NCBI GenBank assembly: GCA_032622095.1
Contig: CP136069.1
Location: 170,122,394 to 170,186,393 of the forward strand
DNA from: Siphonodentalium dalli
Taxonomy: Eukaryota; Mollusca; Scaphopoda; Gadilida; Siphonodentaliidae
DNA length: 64,000 nucleotides
Direction of reading: 5' to 3'
Positions 10,914 through 23,677 of this stretch are shown here, one piece after another. A model generated the notes under the pieces. It was not told the DNA's origin, did no database searches, and saw nothing but the letters and a program-made list of their open reading frames with translations. The position numbers and the translations under genes are program-made. Numbering within the stretch: the stretch's first letter is position 1; each line of letters starts with the position of its first letter.

Positions 10914-13304
10914 GATATGATGGCCAATATTTTTAAAGAAGTCAATTCGCAGTATACTAGTAAGTGGTATATACTGGTATGTGTGATATTTGACATGCAG
11001 AAGTACTAGTTTGTGCCGCTATCTTCTAGTATACATATGCTTGTATATTATACAGTATAATTTTTTCAATTCCCCAATGATTATGTATAATTGTGTTTAC
11101 TAGTATATACATGGAAATAGAGTATTTGTGAACTCACCTAATTCAAGTAAAGATGATAACATCAAATGTTATATTTTCAAGTGTTAATTAGTATTTGGAA
11201 TGCCAATTTGCCCCCCCCCAAACTGTTTAAATCCCCCCCCCAAACTGTTTAAATTGCCTTCTTAAAACATTTACAAATATATGATATTTACAAGACCAAT
11301 ATGATTTACGGTACCGGTACCTATACATGTATCTGGAATGTTTTTGGTAGCATTTAGTACATGTACCGGTGTAACATGTCATCTCCTCCTGTCTGGATAT
11401 ACATGTATATCTTCCCCCATGGGGGAGTGCTATTTGCGAATGTCTTCAGATATCTCACTCGCACACCCTGGGCATTTTCCCCCATGTATGACTAAAAGAC
11501 AATTCACTCATTTAATATCGTTTGACCCTGAAATGGCCAGAAAAAAAATGTTTTATGAGATTTAAGTTTGTTTTTTATTTTTTTTTGTTCAAGTATTAAA
11601 CATACCGGTATATCAAATGAGTGAAATTTTATTTTAGTCATTCATGGGGGAGGGGATGATGTATCTTAATAATATGTATATGATCAGTCTTTCCTCTTTT
11701 CTGACGTCATTACAAGCATTCAAATCTTTTTTTCAGACAGGAGGAGCTGCTTGACTGGATTGAGACATCAAAATTTCAATCAAGGCCTGATATCTGATAA
11801 CCAATCATAGAATCATGTTTCCTGAGTGCTTCTTGCAGACACTGCATGGTGACCCTTAATACCAATATTATTAATTCTGCCCAAGACTGGATGAGGAAGG
11901 ATTTCAAATGTTATTCGGTGTACATGTACTGGATACATGTACTGTATATGTTATCGGTATTCGTTCATGCATGACACAATGTGTGTTGTTGCTGTGTGAC
12001 AGTGAGTCCTGAGTCTCCTGGCTATACACATGTACCACAGTACTATATGTATACCTAGGGATGGTATGCACTGAATCCGGTACCATGCATAGTATTGCAT
12101 ACCTGGTAACTAGTGCACACTGCAGCGAAATGGAGGCTTTAATTTATAACCAAATGACGTTCAATGTGTTCATCAAAGGAATATAATGACACATATATGT
12201 ATGCAATCATTCCTTGATGGAGACTGATCAGTGACCTCTACATTTTATCAGACTTATGAGGTCAAAATCTTGGCAAGTGAATTCAATTAGAGTACTACAA
12301 CATACATGTACTTGTATGCGTCACCGAGTCTCAGAAAATGTGCACAATGGCATCCAGCGTATGCATAAACTGTTTTATATTTCATACAACATTGACCAGA
12401 ATTTGGAGGTGTACCAGTTTCAAATCTCCACACAAACTTTGACAAACCACAACAGTGCCCATGGAACAGTCTTAAGCCTTGTTTCTGAGCTTATCTGAAG
12501 GATATGAACTTTTAAGTGACAAATGATTGCAGTATGTAGGCCTTAAAATCCATAACAGAATCAAAATATTATAATGTTCCTTTATCTTTGTCAACCTGCT
12601 GTACACCAAGTAATCTGTACAAGAGCTTAAAGTGGCTTATACATGTACCATACAATACATGTACATTTAAATATAGATAATCCGAGTTCACGCTCCTCAA
12701 TTACCATTTATTTGGCTTCAGGGGTAAAAATAATTGAATCGAGTCGAGGAACACACCCTTTAAAGTTCTGAGTTATAAAATATAAATTTTTGAAATCTGT
12801 TATTTTTCACCACCTTGAATATTTCCCGGCCTAGCAAATATTCAACGAGCCGACTGAGTCGACTGACATAATCTTGATACCAAGTTGCGATGAACAAAAT
12901 GTTGATTTATAACACATTTTGGAAAATGTTACACTAGAGTTGACAGTAGTTAGCATTATGTTTTGGTAATTAATTGATTAAGAAATGTTGTTCTTGGAAT
13001 CTTATGATATGGAGACCATAAAATCAGACTGTTTACCTTTAATTATCCATGTTGACTTTAAAGCATAACATATGTTACATGTATGTTTATTTTTTGTATC
13101 CCTGCATAAAATGGGGTGATAAATTTATATTATACTCACATCTGGTATTTCGACATTCTGTGAGTTAATTAATTTATACGAAAGAATGGCATTGCATGCT
13201 AGCAATTATGACAAACATCACTGTTACAGTGACATTACCAACCAATGTTGAATAAGTCCAATAAGATGCCAAAGTTTAATAAAAAGTAAAACCTTCCATT
13301 ACTG
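10914..13304. other. Intergenic, ACATGTA-rich, no gene
   Basis: The palindromic words TACATGTA and ACCGGTA recur often (11313-11345, 11391-11405, 11926-11945, 12297-12310, 12643-12665). A small duplication of CCCCCCCCAAACTGTTTAAAT is at 11210-11250. No coding region recognised. Confidence 0.5.
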
Positions 13305-13547
13305 GAGATTCCTGAAATTTTGCTAAAACCCTGTGCCAATGCATTCTCTTATATTTGCGAGTCTCCAAAATGGAGCCTCACATATATTAGAGAAAACATG
13401 GCCTAACAATATTTACCGTGACCTTGTAATCCAGTGCATTCTCTTATACATGTGAGGCTCGCTATGTGAGACTTGTATATATACAAGAATTCATTGGTAC
13501 ATGATCTTTAATGCTGCACCAGCGCAGCTCCCATCATGAAAGGGTTA
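13305..13547. mobile_element. GCATTCTCTTATATATGCGAG MITE family, rearranged copy
   Basis: Two family hairpins follow each other: CCAATGCATTCTCTTATATT at 13335 and CAGTGCATTCTCTTATACAT at 13432. They are separated by GGCCTAACAAT. The end block is CTTTAATGCTGCACCAGCGC then AGCTCCCATCATGAAAGGGT. The internal AT-rich tandem of the complete copies is missing. Confidence 0.75.
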
Positions 13548-14339
13548 AACATTGCAATGCCAAAGCATTGAAAAATATTCTGAAAATAATATTTAGACTA
13601 CCGGTAATAAAATCTTTGACAAATCACTGTAACAGTTTTGTTACAATGGTTCCAACAGGAGAAATTTCGTTATTGGAAAACTTTCAATAATTAATATATC
13701 AACCAGTTATTCATGTTTTTCTTAGCGGTGATGTTTTTACGAACTGTTGTATGTTATATGTTTTGGCATATTTACTCACTGTGAGTGCCTTGGGTCCCTT
13801 TAAAATAATTTGAAACACTCAATGAAATATCTGCGCACCATTAGATTATTTTGTAGGGATTTTAGTATGATGAGAGTCAGTATCATGATTCTTAGTTTGA
13901 GTCTGGTAAAAAGCAGCTGATTTGATGTAGAAATGCTATAGTTTGATTCTAGCAAAATTTTAAGGCCTGTTTTACATTCGCTTTTATCCATCAAAGGTGC
14001 TCCAGACACTTCATACCGCTATAATCATAGTAGTATGTACATGTACCTTTTTATTTTCTCAAACTTTTATGTTATTTTGCATGACCGCACTTCAAAGAAC
14101 TCTAAAGCCGCTCATGCACTTAATGCATCAATTTAAAACAAGTATATGTACATGTAATTCTGCACTTTTATCTGCATTTTTATCACAAAAAGTCTGGAAA
14201 TAATAGTGAGTAATAGTGCTATACTAACATGTAGTCTATACTGTGAAAAGACTTGATAAAGTCTTAATAAATTTAACAGTTGTTTCCAGTAGAAGATAGA
14301 TCAAAGCTCTTTAAGTTCCATATTGCAGTGTTTTACACT
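13548..14339. other. Diverged relative of 2879-3160, otherwise empty
   Basis: About 13610-13700 resembles the tandem at 2879-3160. The rest has no recognisable gene or repeat. Confidence 0.5.
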
Positions 14340-14343
14340 GAGC

Positions 14344-14515
14344 ATTAAGAGCATCTCCTGTTATAAACAGCAGAATATATGCAAACAACATGTATAAATT
14401 ATAATAAATACCATGTTGTTTGCACTGTTCATAGAACACACAAGTGTTGCACTTATCCATGGGCCAAATTCATTCATTTGTTGCATATATTCTGTTGAGT
14501 ATAAAAGGAGATGGT
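14344..14515. repeat. Imperfect inverted repeat
   Basis: GCATCTCCTGTTATAAACAG then CAGAATATATGCAA on the left pairs with TTGCATATATTCTGTTGAGT then ATAAAAGGAGATGG on the right, with about 100 bp between. It may be a decayed MITE. Confidence 0.55.
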
Positions 14516-15287
14516 CTCATAAATGGCTGGATTTAGTGTACCCTTTAATACTTGTAATACATGCATGCATTAGTACCTGTTTAGACCAAGTATTCCCGGT
14601 CCAGACCTTGTGGTATCGGTTGGGTTGATGCTGTTTTTGACCGAGTCCCACCCGATGCTCTTCTCTAATGGAGTTTACGCCCAGAATTGTGGGCTGAAGT
14701 TATCTTGATTGTAGCACTACCAGTATTTCTTCAGATTAGGTCAAAGTGACGCTTTTTTATAAGAACATAGAGGGCAGCCTTTCCCAAGTGTGATGATTTC
14801 AAACCTGCATATACTTAAAGTAATTGACCATCTCTAACGTGGTGTTACCCAGGTAATGCTGTGTTATTACACTGCAGTAATTTCCAACACCATGGTAAGG
14901 TTGTCACTTGAACACAAAACAGCACCACGATGGATGCGGTATGCAATTAAAATGCAGTGATTCTCCTTATATCTTTGGAACTTAAAGGAATGGATGGCCT
15001 TCGTTATAGGTTATAATTTATAAATAACATTTACAAAACGTTTCCCAAGAATATACTAATAGTATAGGATAATGTTCATATGAATGCGTTATTATCCACA
15101 AAACACACTTTGTGAGAGTCAATCGTTTGTTTATATACAGCAGTAAATAGTGAGCGATGAGCAAAACAATCAACACCGTTGCGATTGTTTAATTGAGCGA
15201 TTCATGGTGACCCATTCAACACTTCAAAATCTTGAGAGGTTATAGAAGAGTAGCCGGACAGGACTCGATCCAAAACAGTTTCAACTG
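14516..15287. other. No recognisable feature
   Basis: Intergenic sequence with no supported gene or repeat. Confidence 0.5.
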
Positions 15288-15501
15288 CAGTAATGCTCTA
15301 AGTAATCAACTCCTTAACCACAGCAGAATTATGGGTAACTTTTCAGGATTTAGTCGGAAATATGGCTTGTTACCATTCATCGGAAAGCTCTCAGAGAGCT
15401 TTCCGATGAATGGCAACAAGCCATATTTCCGACTAAATCCTGAAAAGTTACCCATAATTCTACTGTGTTTAAGGAGTCGATTATACTCGGGGGCATTACT
15501 G
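15288..15501. mobile_element. Palindromic MITE, copy 2
   Basis: Same family as 1371-1595: CAGTAATGCTCTAAGTAATC at left, a near-perfect palindrome centred at about 15393 (GGAAAGCTCTCAGAGAGCTT), and GGGGGCATTACTG at right. TA follows the right end but TG precedes the left, so one flank has changed or the edge is imprecise. Confidence 0.85.
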
Positions 15502-15633
15502 TATTCGACATCTCAAGCTGTTGCATACCGAAAAGACTTGGGCTAGTACCTGAACAGTAAACCTGCAATCTGCATGATTCATGAAACAGCTATTGAAACC
15601 ATGCTGTATATACACAGAATTACACAATTTTGT

Positions 15634-15750
15634 TTATGGGTTTGTTGATATGACACGAGTGCTAGCGCACAATGGCGGAATGAACAGCACACCCTAGAGT
15701 TCTATCTTTCCTCAATGGCACAAGTGCCGTATCAACAAATCCATTAATAC
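15634..15750. repeat. Inverted repeat, about 25-bp arms
   Basis: ATGGGTTTGTTGATATGACA at left pairs with CCGTATCAACAAATCCATTA at right. It is short and non-coding, possibly a hairpin MITE. Confidence 0.6.
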
Positions 15751-15858
15751 AAGTGTCTTTCTGTGTTTATTACACATCACCCGTCCTAGAATATGTGCTT
15801 TTAAAAATACAGGGTTACGATGTTTATTAAGGCACATACAGTGCTTGTTTTGTCATGT

Positions 15859-16171
15859 GTGATGATTTTTTTTCCTATCGTTTGAACTGGATACTCAAAT
15901 AACAGAAATTGTTATATATTTTTTTTGCAACCGACAGATTTGAGGTAACTCTTTCTATAAATATATTGAAAATCATGTGTCGGGATGTAATTATTAGCAA
16001 TCAATATATTTTTTGTTGCATATATAGGTTTATACAATTTTAAGAGGCAGAACAAGATACGGGTACTTTGTATAGTTTCATGTCGCGAATGTACACAGTA
16101 TCTTGTTTGGCCACTTGCAATTTTAGAAACCCATAACTGTAACGAGAAATTGTTGATTGTATATTTAAAGT
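15859..16171. mobile_element. Inverted-repeat element related to 33935-34240
   Basis: TATCGTTTGAACTGGATACT near the left and ACTGTAACGAGAAATTGTTG near the right match, in inverse orientation, the element at 33935-34240. The shared internal landmark is TACTGTGTA/TACACAGTA with TTCGCGA. It directly adjoins the TTAA-MITE that follows. Confidence 0.65.
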
Positions 16172-16673
16172 TTAAAGGTACGGGAGGCCTTGGCGGTGGG
16201 TATGCTGTGAAAATATTTCCACCGGTCAAAAACTGCCACAAACAGAAAGAATATTAAAATGTAGACAGACTTTGTCCGTATACAAACAAGAAATATCGCA
16301 TAAAGAGTATTTTATTGTCATATGTTTGACCATTCTTATGTAAACAAAAGCATAAAAAGGTACTTTCCTGGTGTTTGTTTATATTATGATGGTAAACATA
16401 AAGAGCGTTCATTGTTGCTGAATTTTGATATGGAACGAATAAAGAGCATTTATATGATTTGTGTGTGATTAGCCAGTAACACTGTGCTGCCTTCTGTAAC
16501 ACAATCAGGCTCCTGCTTTAGGTAAAATATAGTAGGTCTTTATGATAGCATGCTGTTTACGCGATGGTCATGGTATATATGAACCAAACTGTATGCGTTT
16601 TAATGTTTTTCTGTTTACGGTGATTGAAACAAATATGAATATTTTCGACAACTAAGGCCTCCCGTGCCTTTAA
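16172..16673 (+). mobile_element. TTAA-flanked MITE, copy 1
   Basis: The element is 16176-16669 (494 bp), flanked by TTAA on both sides. The ends are AGGTACGGGAGGCC and GGCCTCCCGTGCCT. Subterminal blocks resemble GGCGGTGGGTATGCTGTGAA and GTCGAAAATATTCAT. It contains two TAAAGAGCGTT-type words at about 16399 and 16440. TTAA target choice fits Kolobok or piggyBac families; the AGG start fits Kolobok better. There is no coding frame. Confidence 0.85.
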
Positions 16674-16689
16674 GCCACCTTATTGTCTC

Positions 16690-17315
16690 TATTATACATT
16701 TAACAATGATATTTACAAAGAAGTTTTTATATTCAGAATAAATGTCAATTGTATATTTTAAAACACAATTGAAATTATATATTAATTTAAAATTAAATGT
16801 TTTTCTTAATTAAGAATTGTTTTCTAATGTATCTTTCCTAATTGGGGAAAATATTCCTAGTTAAGAAAACTTGTTTTCCTTACTTAGATTTATTTTCCTG
16901 CTTGAGAAAATCTCATTCTAGAAAACAATGGCAACACTTAAGAAAAAATATCTTGATGATATTTCTAACTATAGAAAATATAATTTCTTGTTCTAGATTA
17001 ATTGTATAGCTTTCTTAAATTTCTAGCTATTCTCCCAAGATAATCGCAGTATCTTAAACTTATCTTATTTCAAGAAAAATAAACTTATGTGAGAAAAACA
17101 ATCTTTCCTACATTAAGAAAAAAAATCTATACTAAGATTTTTTTACTAGGATTTTCTTACTAAGATTACTGTGTTTTCTTAAAGAAATTTTCTCAGACAA
17201 GAAATTTTCCCATCCTTTCATTTCTTGACCTAGAAAATATGTTTTTCTTATTTTTCTAGCTATTCTCCCAAGATAATATCTCATTTCAAGATTTGTTTTT
17301 TCCTGAATTGAGAAA
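16690..17315. repeat. AAGAAA/TTTCTT self-complementary low-complexity region
   Basis: Dense words such as TTAAGAAAA, TTTTCTTA, TTCTAGAAAA, CTAGCTATTCTCCCAAGATA (twice, about 17023 and 17257) and ACTAAGATTT occur in both orientations. This resembles 2655-2800. The 138-codon minus-strand open frame at 17132-17548 partly overlaps and is not convincing. Confidence 0.6.
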
Positions 17316-17590
17316 ATATTTTTGGCAGTGATAGCTTCTGTGTATCCTTTGTGTGCTATCACCACAATAACGGGCAACGGAATCCGATAATTAACATCCC
17401 AGTTACAAGGTGATATGTTCTGACGAAGGTTAACCATCGGGAAGTATTCCCCGGTCGGGGGCACACTAAATATACAAGTGAGACAAGCGATCTTGGTCCT
17501 TGTATTATCATGGCGGGAATTGACTAAAAAGGAACACCCTTTATTCATATATGTTTTTCAAAATTTCTGACATGTTAGCGCTGGCACTTT
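17316..17590. other. No recognisable feature
   Basis: Somewhat less AT-rich than its surroundings. No recognisable coding domain. Confidence 0.45.
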
Positions 17591-18680
17591 TTAACCCTAC
17601 CATGACGGAAGCTTCCTGAAATTTTCCGAAAACCCTGTGCCCATGCATTCTTTTATATATGCGAGTCGACCAGAGAATGCATTGGCCTAACAAATTTTAT
17701 AATATTTCTTATATTTGTTAAAGTATGTAAGGAAAAAATGAAAAACAAATGATAAAAAAATTGTTAAATAATGCAAGAAAATTAATAATGATAAAAAATG
17801 ATAAAAAATTGTTAAAGAATGTAAGCAAAAATTATAAAAATTGATAAAGAATGAAATAAAACATTATCAGAAATGATAAAACAAAATTTAAAGGCACGGG
17901 CGGCGTTCGTTGCAGAAATATTCACATTTGTTCAAATCGCTATCAACAGAAGGAATATTAAAATATATATAGTTTTGGTCACATGCCAAACATAATCAGC
18001 GCGTAAATAGTATATTGTCGTCAAGATGTGCGATGGTGTACGCAAACAAGAGCCTGATCGTGTTACAGAAGTTTTGCTTCTGTTTATATAACACAGCGCA
18101 ATTATATTGGTTAATCACACACAAATGATATAAACGCTCTTTATTATTTCCATAACAGGAAAACAGTAACAAATTACGCTCTTTATGCTTACCATATCCG
18201 GATCTAAACAAAAGCCAGGTTCTGTAACGTTTTTTGCTTGTGTGTACGTAACAAAGGAAAAACATTTGACAATAACATACTGTTTATGCCATATTTATGA
18301 TTGGTATAAGAACAAAGTTTGTCTATATTCTACTATTATTTCTGTTTATGGCGGTGTTTGGCGGAGGTGAATATTTTAACAGCATACCCACCGCCAATGC
18401 CGCCCGTATCTTTAACGAATGTAAGAATAACTGATAAAATTGTGAAAGAATATAAGAAAAAATGATAAAAATTGTTATAGAATGTAAGACAAAATTATAA
18501 GAATGAAAGAAAAAATTATAAAAACAATGATAAAAATTGTTAAAGAATAGAAGAACAATTGATAACAAATTGTTAGGCCAATGCGTTCTATTATATTTGC
18601 GAGGCGACGACTCACGTATATAAGATAATGCATTGGCACAGGGTCTTTAATGTTGCGTCAGCGCAGCTCCCATCAATAAT
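17591..18680. mobile_element. GCATTCTCTTATATATGCGAG MITE with nested TTAA-MITE
   Basis: The outer element starts TTAACCCTACCATGACGG and has the family hairpin at about 17640. It carries AT-rich tandem units (AATGATAAAAAATTGTTAAA) at 17700-17885 and again at 18416-18565. It ends with the second hairpin and GGGTCTTTAATGTTGCGTCA then GCGCAGCTCCCATCA. A TTAA-MITE is inserted within its tandem section. Removing that insert leaves the same structure as 39680-40090. Confidence 0.8.
17888..18415 (-). mobile_element. TTAA-flanked MITE, copy 2, nested
   Basis: The element is 17892-18411 (520 bp), with TTAA at 17888-17891 and 18412-18415. The ends are AGGCACGGGCGGC and GCCGCCCGTATCT. It contains AAACGCTCTTTATTA at about 18132 and TTACGCTCTTTATG at about 18174. 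It is inserted in the tandem part of another MITE, so it is younger than its host element. Confidence 0.85.
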
Positions 18681-19150
18681 TGATAAACATGTGTTCCCTG
18701 GTAGCGTGTAGCATTGTAAGGACCTCGCTATTAGCGATCGATAGTTATTAACACAACCTGGGTTAGACTCATAAATATTTTACCGACATTGCTGTCACCA
18801 GAGCGGAATATACGATGTCAAACTCAATTATAGGTATTGATCAGTTTATATTAAATGTAGAATGCATTATGAGCGTGTCCCACACCGACCTCGTTGACTT
18901 TTACATTGATGTGGATGAATGTTTATCCACTGTATGTTTATAGTCGGGATGCTATTCGGAGTTTCTGATCCGTGTACAAAACGGTTAGTACTTTAATGCA
19001 CATATCTTGCTATGTTTCAGCAAACTAGTGTGATATTTTCCCTTTCTGACGAGTCGAGTACATCATCCGAGGGTTCATTCTTCCGACGTCCTACATACAT
19101 GAATAGATGAGCTCTAATGAGTCGCAATTCTATACAAAATATATTAACCA
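18681..19150. other. No recognisable feature
   Basis: Intergenic; nothing supported. Confidence 0.5.
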
Positions 19151-19208
19151 GCGCACTAAATTCGATTCGAGCCGAGCTTTAGCGAGGCCCGAATCGAATT
19201 TAGTGGAC
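19151..19208. repeat. Hairpin with 18-bp arms
   Basis: CACTAAATTCGATTCGAG pairs, with one mismatch, with CCGAATCGAATTTAGTG. The loop contains CCGAGCTTTAGCGAGG. Confidence 0.75.
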
Positions 19209-19474
19209 GAAGTTAAAAAAAATTAGAATATAATTGCGACGAATTTGATCATCTTTTTATCACATTTTAGTAAGTAAAAACGATTTCGAAACGGCTGGGT
19301 TTATAAAAAAAATATAATTTCCGTGTCACAACCAAAGAGAAAGTAAAGGCATATTAAAAAAACCCATATAGTTCCATTTTAAATGTTCAACCACCCTTAT
19401 CACCCATGTTTATATCCCAGTCAACACTAATTAACACAACACAAATTAATTTAATTTTATAGTTATTTTCAAAT

Positions 19475-20063
19475 TAAGGGTGGGTTTACATTGCTGTAGA
19501 TATGTATACAGTTATACACACATACTAGTGTAAACGGGTTGATATAGAAATGCACACAGAAATAAAACGGTTTTCGTGCATGTGAGCAAAAATCGTTTCC
19601 GTTATAAGTCGCGGTCAACACCGAGGCATTGCGACAGGCAAATCTGATTTGATTACTTGTTACCCGGGCTTGGCGGATGTGCTTATTCTTTCTTTGTCAT
19701 TTCAACCCATGTATTTCATATGGAATACAACGAGCATTGAGACAATTGTCCGAAAATCCGGTGCGCTCTCTTTTTGTGGCATTGGCCCACGGCCGGGCCC
19801 ACCATCTCCTGCTTCTCTTAGACTCGACTGATGCTGACGCGGGACATATCAAATCGCTTTGGTCTGTTGATAGTTGATTAATGTTTTTGTCTGGCGTAAA
19901 CTGACACGACTCATTATGAATTGTAAATTACCAGAGTACTGATGAGCGCGCGTTCACTGTCGGTAATCAAGTTGTGATCACAGTAATCCGCGACACGTGA
20001 CTTCACATAGATCTGTATACAGATCTACACCTACAGATCTACACCAATGTAAACGGCCCCTAA
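19475..20063. mobile_element. TAA-flanked inverted-repeat element, Harbinger-like
   Basis: The element is 19478-20060 (583 bp), flanked by TAA at 19475-19477 and 20061-20063. Left end GGGTGGGTTTACATTGCTGT, right end ACCAATGTAAACGGCCCC. A subterminal palindrome near the right end reads AGATCTGTATACAGATCT. A 3-bp TAA-type duplication and GGG start fit PIF/Harbinger-type MITEs. No transposase. Confidence 0.7.
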
Positions 20064-20304
20064 CATAATAATAATACTCATTGCGATAATAAACGTGTGT
20101 CTTACAATAAATATGATAAATGAATGTTCTTTATGCGGAAAGTATTAAGAGGATTCCTGATTCCAAAAACACATTTAACAATAAATGCAACTGAAAGCTG
20201 CACATGAAATTTAGACACGTTTATATAAATCGTTGACGGGTTGACATTAACTTTCGTTATCTAGATATAGTTACTTGTCAAATGGCGTCCACGAATGTGG
20301 AACT

Positions 20305-20812
20305 TTATAGCCACGTGTGGCCTTAATTGTCGAAAATATTCATTTTTGTTCCAAACACCGTAAACAGAAAAACAGTAAAACGCATACAGTTCCGTTCATA
20401 TATACCATGACCATCGATCGCGTAAACAGCATGTCATCATAAAGACCTACTATATTTTACCTAAGCAAGAGCCTGGTTGTGTTACAGAAGACAGCACAAT
20501 GCTACTGGCTAATCACACACAAAATGGCATAAACGCTCTTTATTAGTTCCATATCAGGTATTCACCAACAAAAAACGCTCTTTATGTTTACCATCATAAT
20601 ATAAACAAACACCAGAAAAGTAACTTTTTACGCTTTTGTTTACATGACAATGGTCAAACATATGACCATAACATACTGTTTATGCGATATTTCTTATTTG
20701 TATACGCACAAAGTATATCTACAGTTTGATGTTCTTTCTGTTTGTGGCGGTTTTTGACGGGTGGAGATATATTCACAGGATACCCACCGCCAAGGCCAAC
20801 TGTGTCTTTAAA
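20305..20812 (-). mobile_element. TTAA-MITE, copy 3, older
   Basis: Same family as 16172-16673 in inverse orientation. The left end is decayed (TTATAGCCACGTGTGGCC) and the right end, GGCCAACTGTGTCT, is followed by TTAA. It holds AAACGCTCTTTATTAG at about 20531 and AAAACGCTCTTTATG at about 20573. Confidence 0.8.
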
Positions 20813-22611
20813 CAATTATAGTTCCAAGATGGTGCAGTTGCTAAGTAGTACACCCCTGCCGTTGTCAAACGATCGCCATGTCATGCCCACTAATAATCAA
20901 CATAACAGCCTGGTTCAGTCACGCGTGTTACTCTGGTATTGCTCTTTATGCAATGAAACTAGCGGGAAATGTACCCTTATTTTATGGGATGAAACCTGCA
21001 CGTTTCGAGATGTATGCCCAACGTGAAGCAAAACACATCAACGAACAACTGGCAAAGTGGCAAGCTATATATTCACGTTGAGATAATCGATACGATCAAA
21101 ACAGGTCCGAGCAGGTAAATCTCCAGTACTTGAATCGACCGCAGCTCATTTGAATTGTTTTTAGATTTTTGGCATATTAATTTTTCATATTTGTTTCACA
21201 CGCTAAGCGTCGGGTCGTGTTTATGTACATGTAACGGACGTACAGTGCACGAGGAAAATTCCCGCGCCTTCCTGGTTGCAAAAAAAAAAAAGCGCACAGT
21301 TTGAAATTGAGCAACGAGATGAATATAACATTGGCTACGTTACAACTTCGATATGTTCCCTCCTATGAGATAATGAATAATTTAAATATTTAATTATTAA
21401 TAAACTGTTATTATAAATAAGTCATTTCATTTCAGCTTAATGAAAAACAATTACAGTGTGCGTCATGATATGTTTATTGACGTCGAAAACGTCATCTAAT
21501 ATACGGCCTATTGCATCCGTATTAACCATCAATTTTATTCTACTCATCAAAATGTGCCTGTATCGGGCGGAACCTAGGTCTGATTGTGACATACTTAATT
21601 GTTGAAGCGTTATATACACACAGCCAATGTATTATTTTATTTTATTATGTAGGCCTATATTATCAAAGGGCTATGTCTAAACCACATGTATATCGAAGTC
21701 CACTCGCATCCAATCGGTGTTCAAGATTAATCAATCGTTGGTGTTATTACCATGCTTTAGGCCTAAATATGTTCATCACTACACGATCCTTCGCATTCCC
21801 TTGACATAAGATCGGGGTCGTTATTTTTGCCTTGTATATTATCATTCATTTGTATTAACCGTGTGTATGTAAACCGTGTATTTGTATACGTCAAGTCACA
21901 TTGGTCAAGCGAATCGGATGAGTTTCCTCGAAATTAACATGCGCATGTGGTTGAAACTGACAAATATAAAATGCGTTATGGTTATGCCAAATTGTAATTT
22001 AAGTTGAATATATGTCGTTGACACACGCATTCTGATTGGCCGAGAGCTGTTAACTTGATTTGTCGAATCACAGACATCGGCCGCTGACCGGATAACAACT
22101 TGTGAATTGAGCACGGTGTCATTGACAACACGCTTAAATTATGTCACAACAAGGAGTCGCGTAATCGAGTGAACCGAAACCTTGTTTTCTATGGACACGG
22201 TTAACAAAAAGTTGTTCTGGTGCTATTATACGAGTAACCCCATGGAACATACCTCAAAAATACATCAACCGCTTCAAAGCATGTAAATTATGTAATGTCG
22301 ACAAACCGCGATTTTCGTGGTTTCTTTTCAATATTTTGATGGATTTAATTACACTGGAGATAAATATACCCTGTTCCGTTAGATATTCAGGGATTCGAGT
22401 ATATTTAAACTCACACTTGCATTCGCGTTGTGGAACATGAATGCAGGACGTTGGTTGGTCGAAATTACGTCACACGACGTCGCGCGCTGACCCAAACTTG
22501 CATCCATTTTTGTGTAGACGCAAGTTGCATCAAGTCACGAGAATTACAAGGGAATTGGACGATTAATGCTCGTCTAATATACCAGTTGACTCGGTTGAGT
22601 GTAAATATAAG
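20813..22611. other. Intergenic, no recognised gene
   Basis: There is an A-run at 21281-21292 and ordinary AT-rich sequence. Open frames up to about 110 codons (22430-22759) run into the following transposon and show no domain. Confidence 0.5.
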
Positions 22612-23677
22612 TAGGGGCTGGAGACCCGGGCAAAGCGGATCAAATAAGGTTTTCTTGATTACAACGCAACAGGCAATCAGAACTTTTTTTACTTTTAAAC
22701 ATATTTTATTCGTATATAAATATACAAAAGGGATCGGGGCACAAGTTATTTCAACTTAGGTAGTCCCTCTCCCGTACAAAATTGACAATACATTGTTATA
22801 AGATGACAGAAATGCGATAACAGAAACGTTTGTACATGGTGAGAAAACAATTTGAATTTGCATTATGTCGAATAACATCAGAAATGTCAGTTTCTAATCA
22901 TGATGGCATAACATTTGACGTAGGATGCATTCAGATGCTTCTATTGGTTTGGTTGCTATGGTGATTTTTAATTTTGATCCCGGCCGTCGGGCAAATCGGA
23001 TCAACGCATCGGTCAAATCGGATCAGCAAACGAATCCTTTTGAAAATGCACTGATATTCAACTATTCATATGCTTTACAGTTTTATTTGTGACAATTATA
23101 CATGTTTGTTGAAAATAATTAAAATCGCGTGTTTTCAAACGTTCAAGTTTTTCAATTATGGACATGCTCCGACAAGGCATGAGGTTTGTCGACCCATCGT
23201 ACTAAAATTGTCCAAATGCCATTAATCTACGCATGTGTACCGGAAGTTAGTCATGTTCTGAATGAATGATCCGCTTTTCCCGATCCGCTTTGCCCAGAGC
23301 ACATTTTTTTTACAGTCCGGCGCATTACGTGCGTGTCCTATCAAATTTAGCAAATTGACAAATTGTCTTATACCACATATATATTGTCTAAGACACCAAC
23401 AATATTAGATGGGTATGTGATCATCGACTTGCGCAATAGATATGCGCAAACGCACAACAATTATCAATTTGGTAAAAATCGTAAAATGTCAACGAAAATT
23501 TTCTACTGGGCTACACAATTTTAGTATACCTGGTTCTCTGTGAAAATGTATAAAATCTAACCAACACGAAACGACCTTATTCCAAAATACGGATAGAATC
23601 GGAATAATTTGCTAGTATTGAAATCATAAGGGTGATCGGCTTTGCCAGGGCAATCCGCTTTTCCCGGGTCTCCCCTA
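22612..23677. mobile_element. TA-flanked inverted-repeat element, about 1.06 kb
   Basis: The element is 22614-23675 with TA on both sides. The left end is GGGGCTGGAGACCCGGGCAA then AGCGGATC; the right end is GATCGGCTTTGCCAGGGCAA, then TCCGCTTTTCCCGGGTCTCC and CC. The subterminal word GGGCAAA(G/T)CGGATC recurs inside (about 22989, 23010, and inversely 23269 and 23285), as expected of transposase-binding repeats. It has no coding capacity. TA duplication suggests a Tc1/mariner-like relative, but the ends are unfamiliar. Confidence 0.75.

Noticed and set aside
17132-17548. 138-codon minus-strand open frame
   Set aside because: Its second half is low-complexity AAGAAA sequence and its first half has no recognisable domain or splice context.
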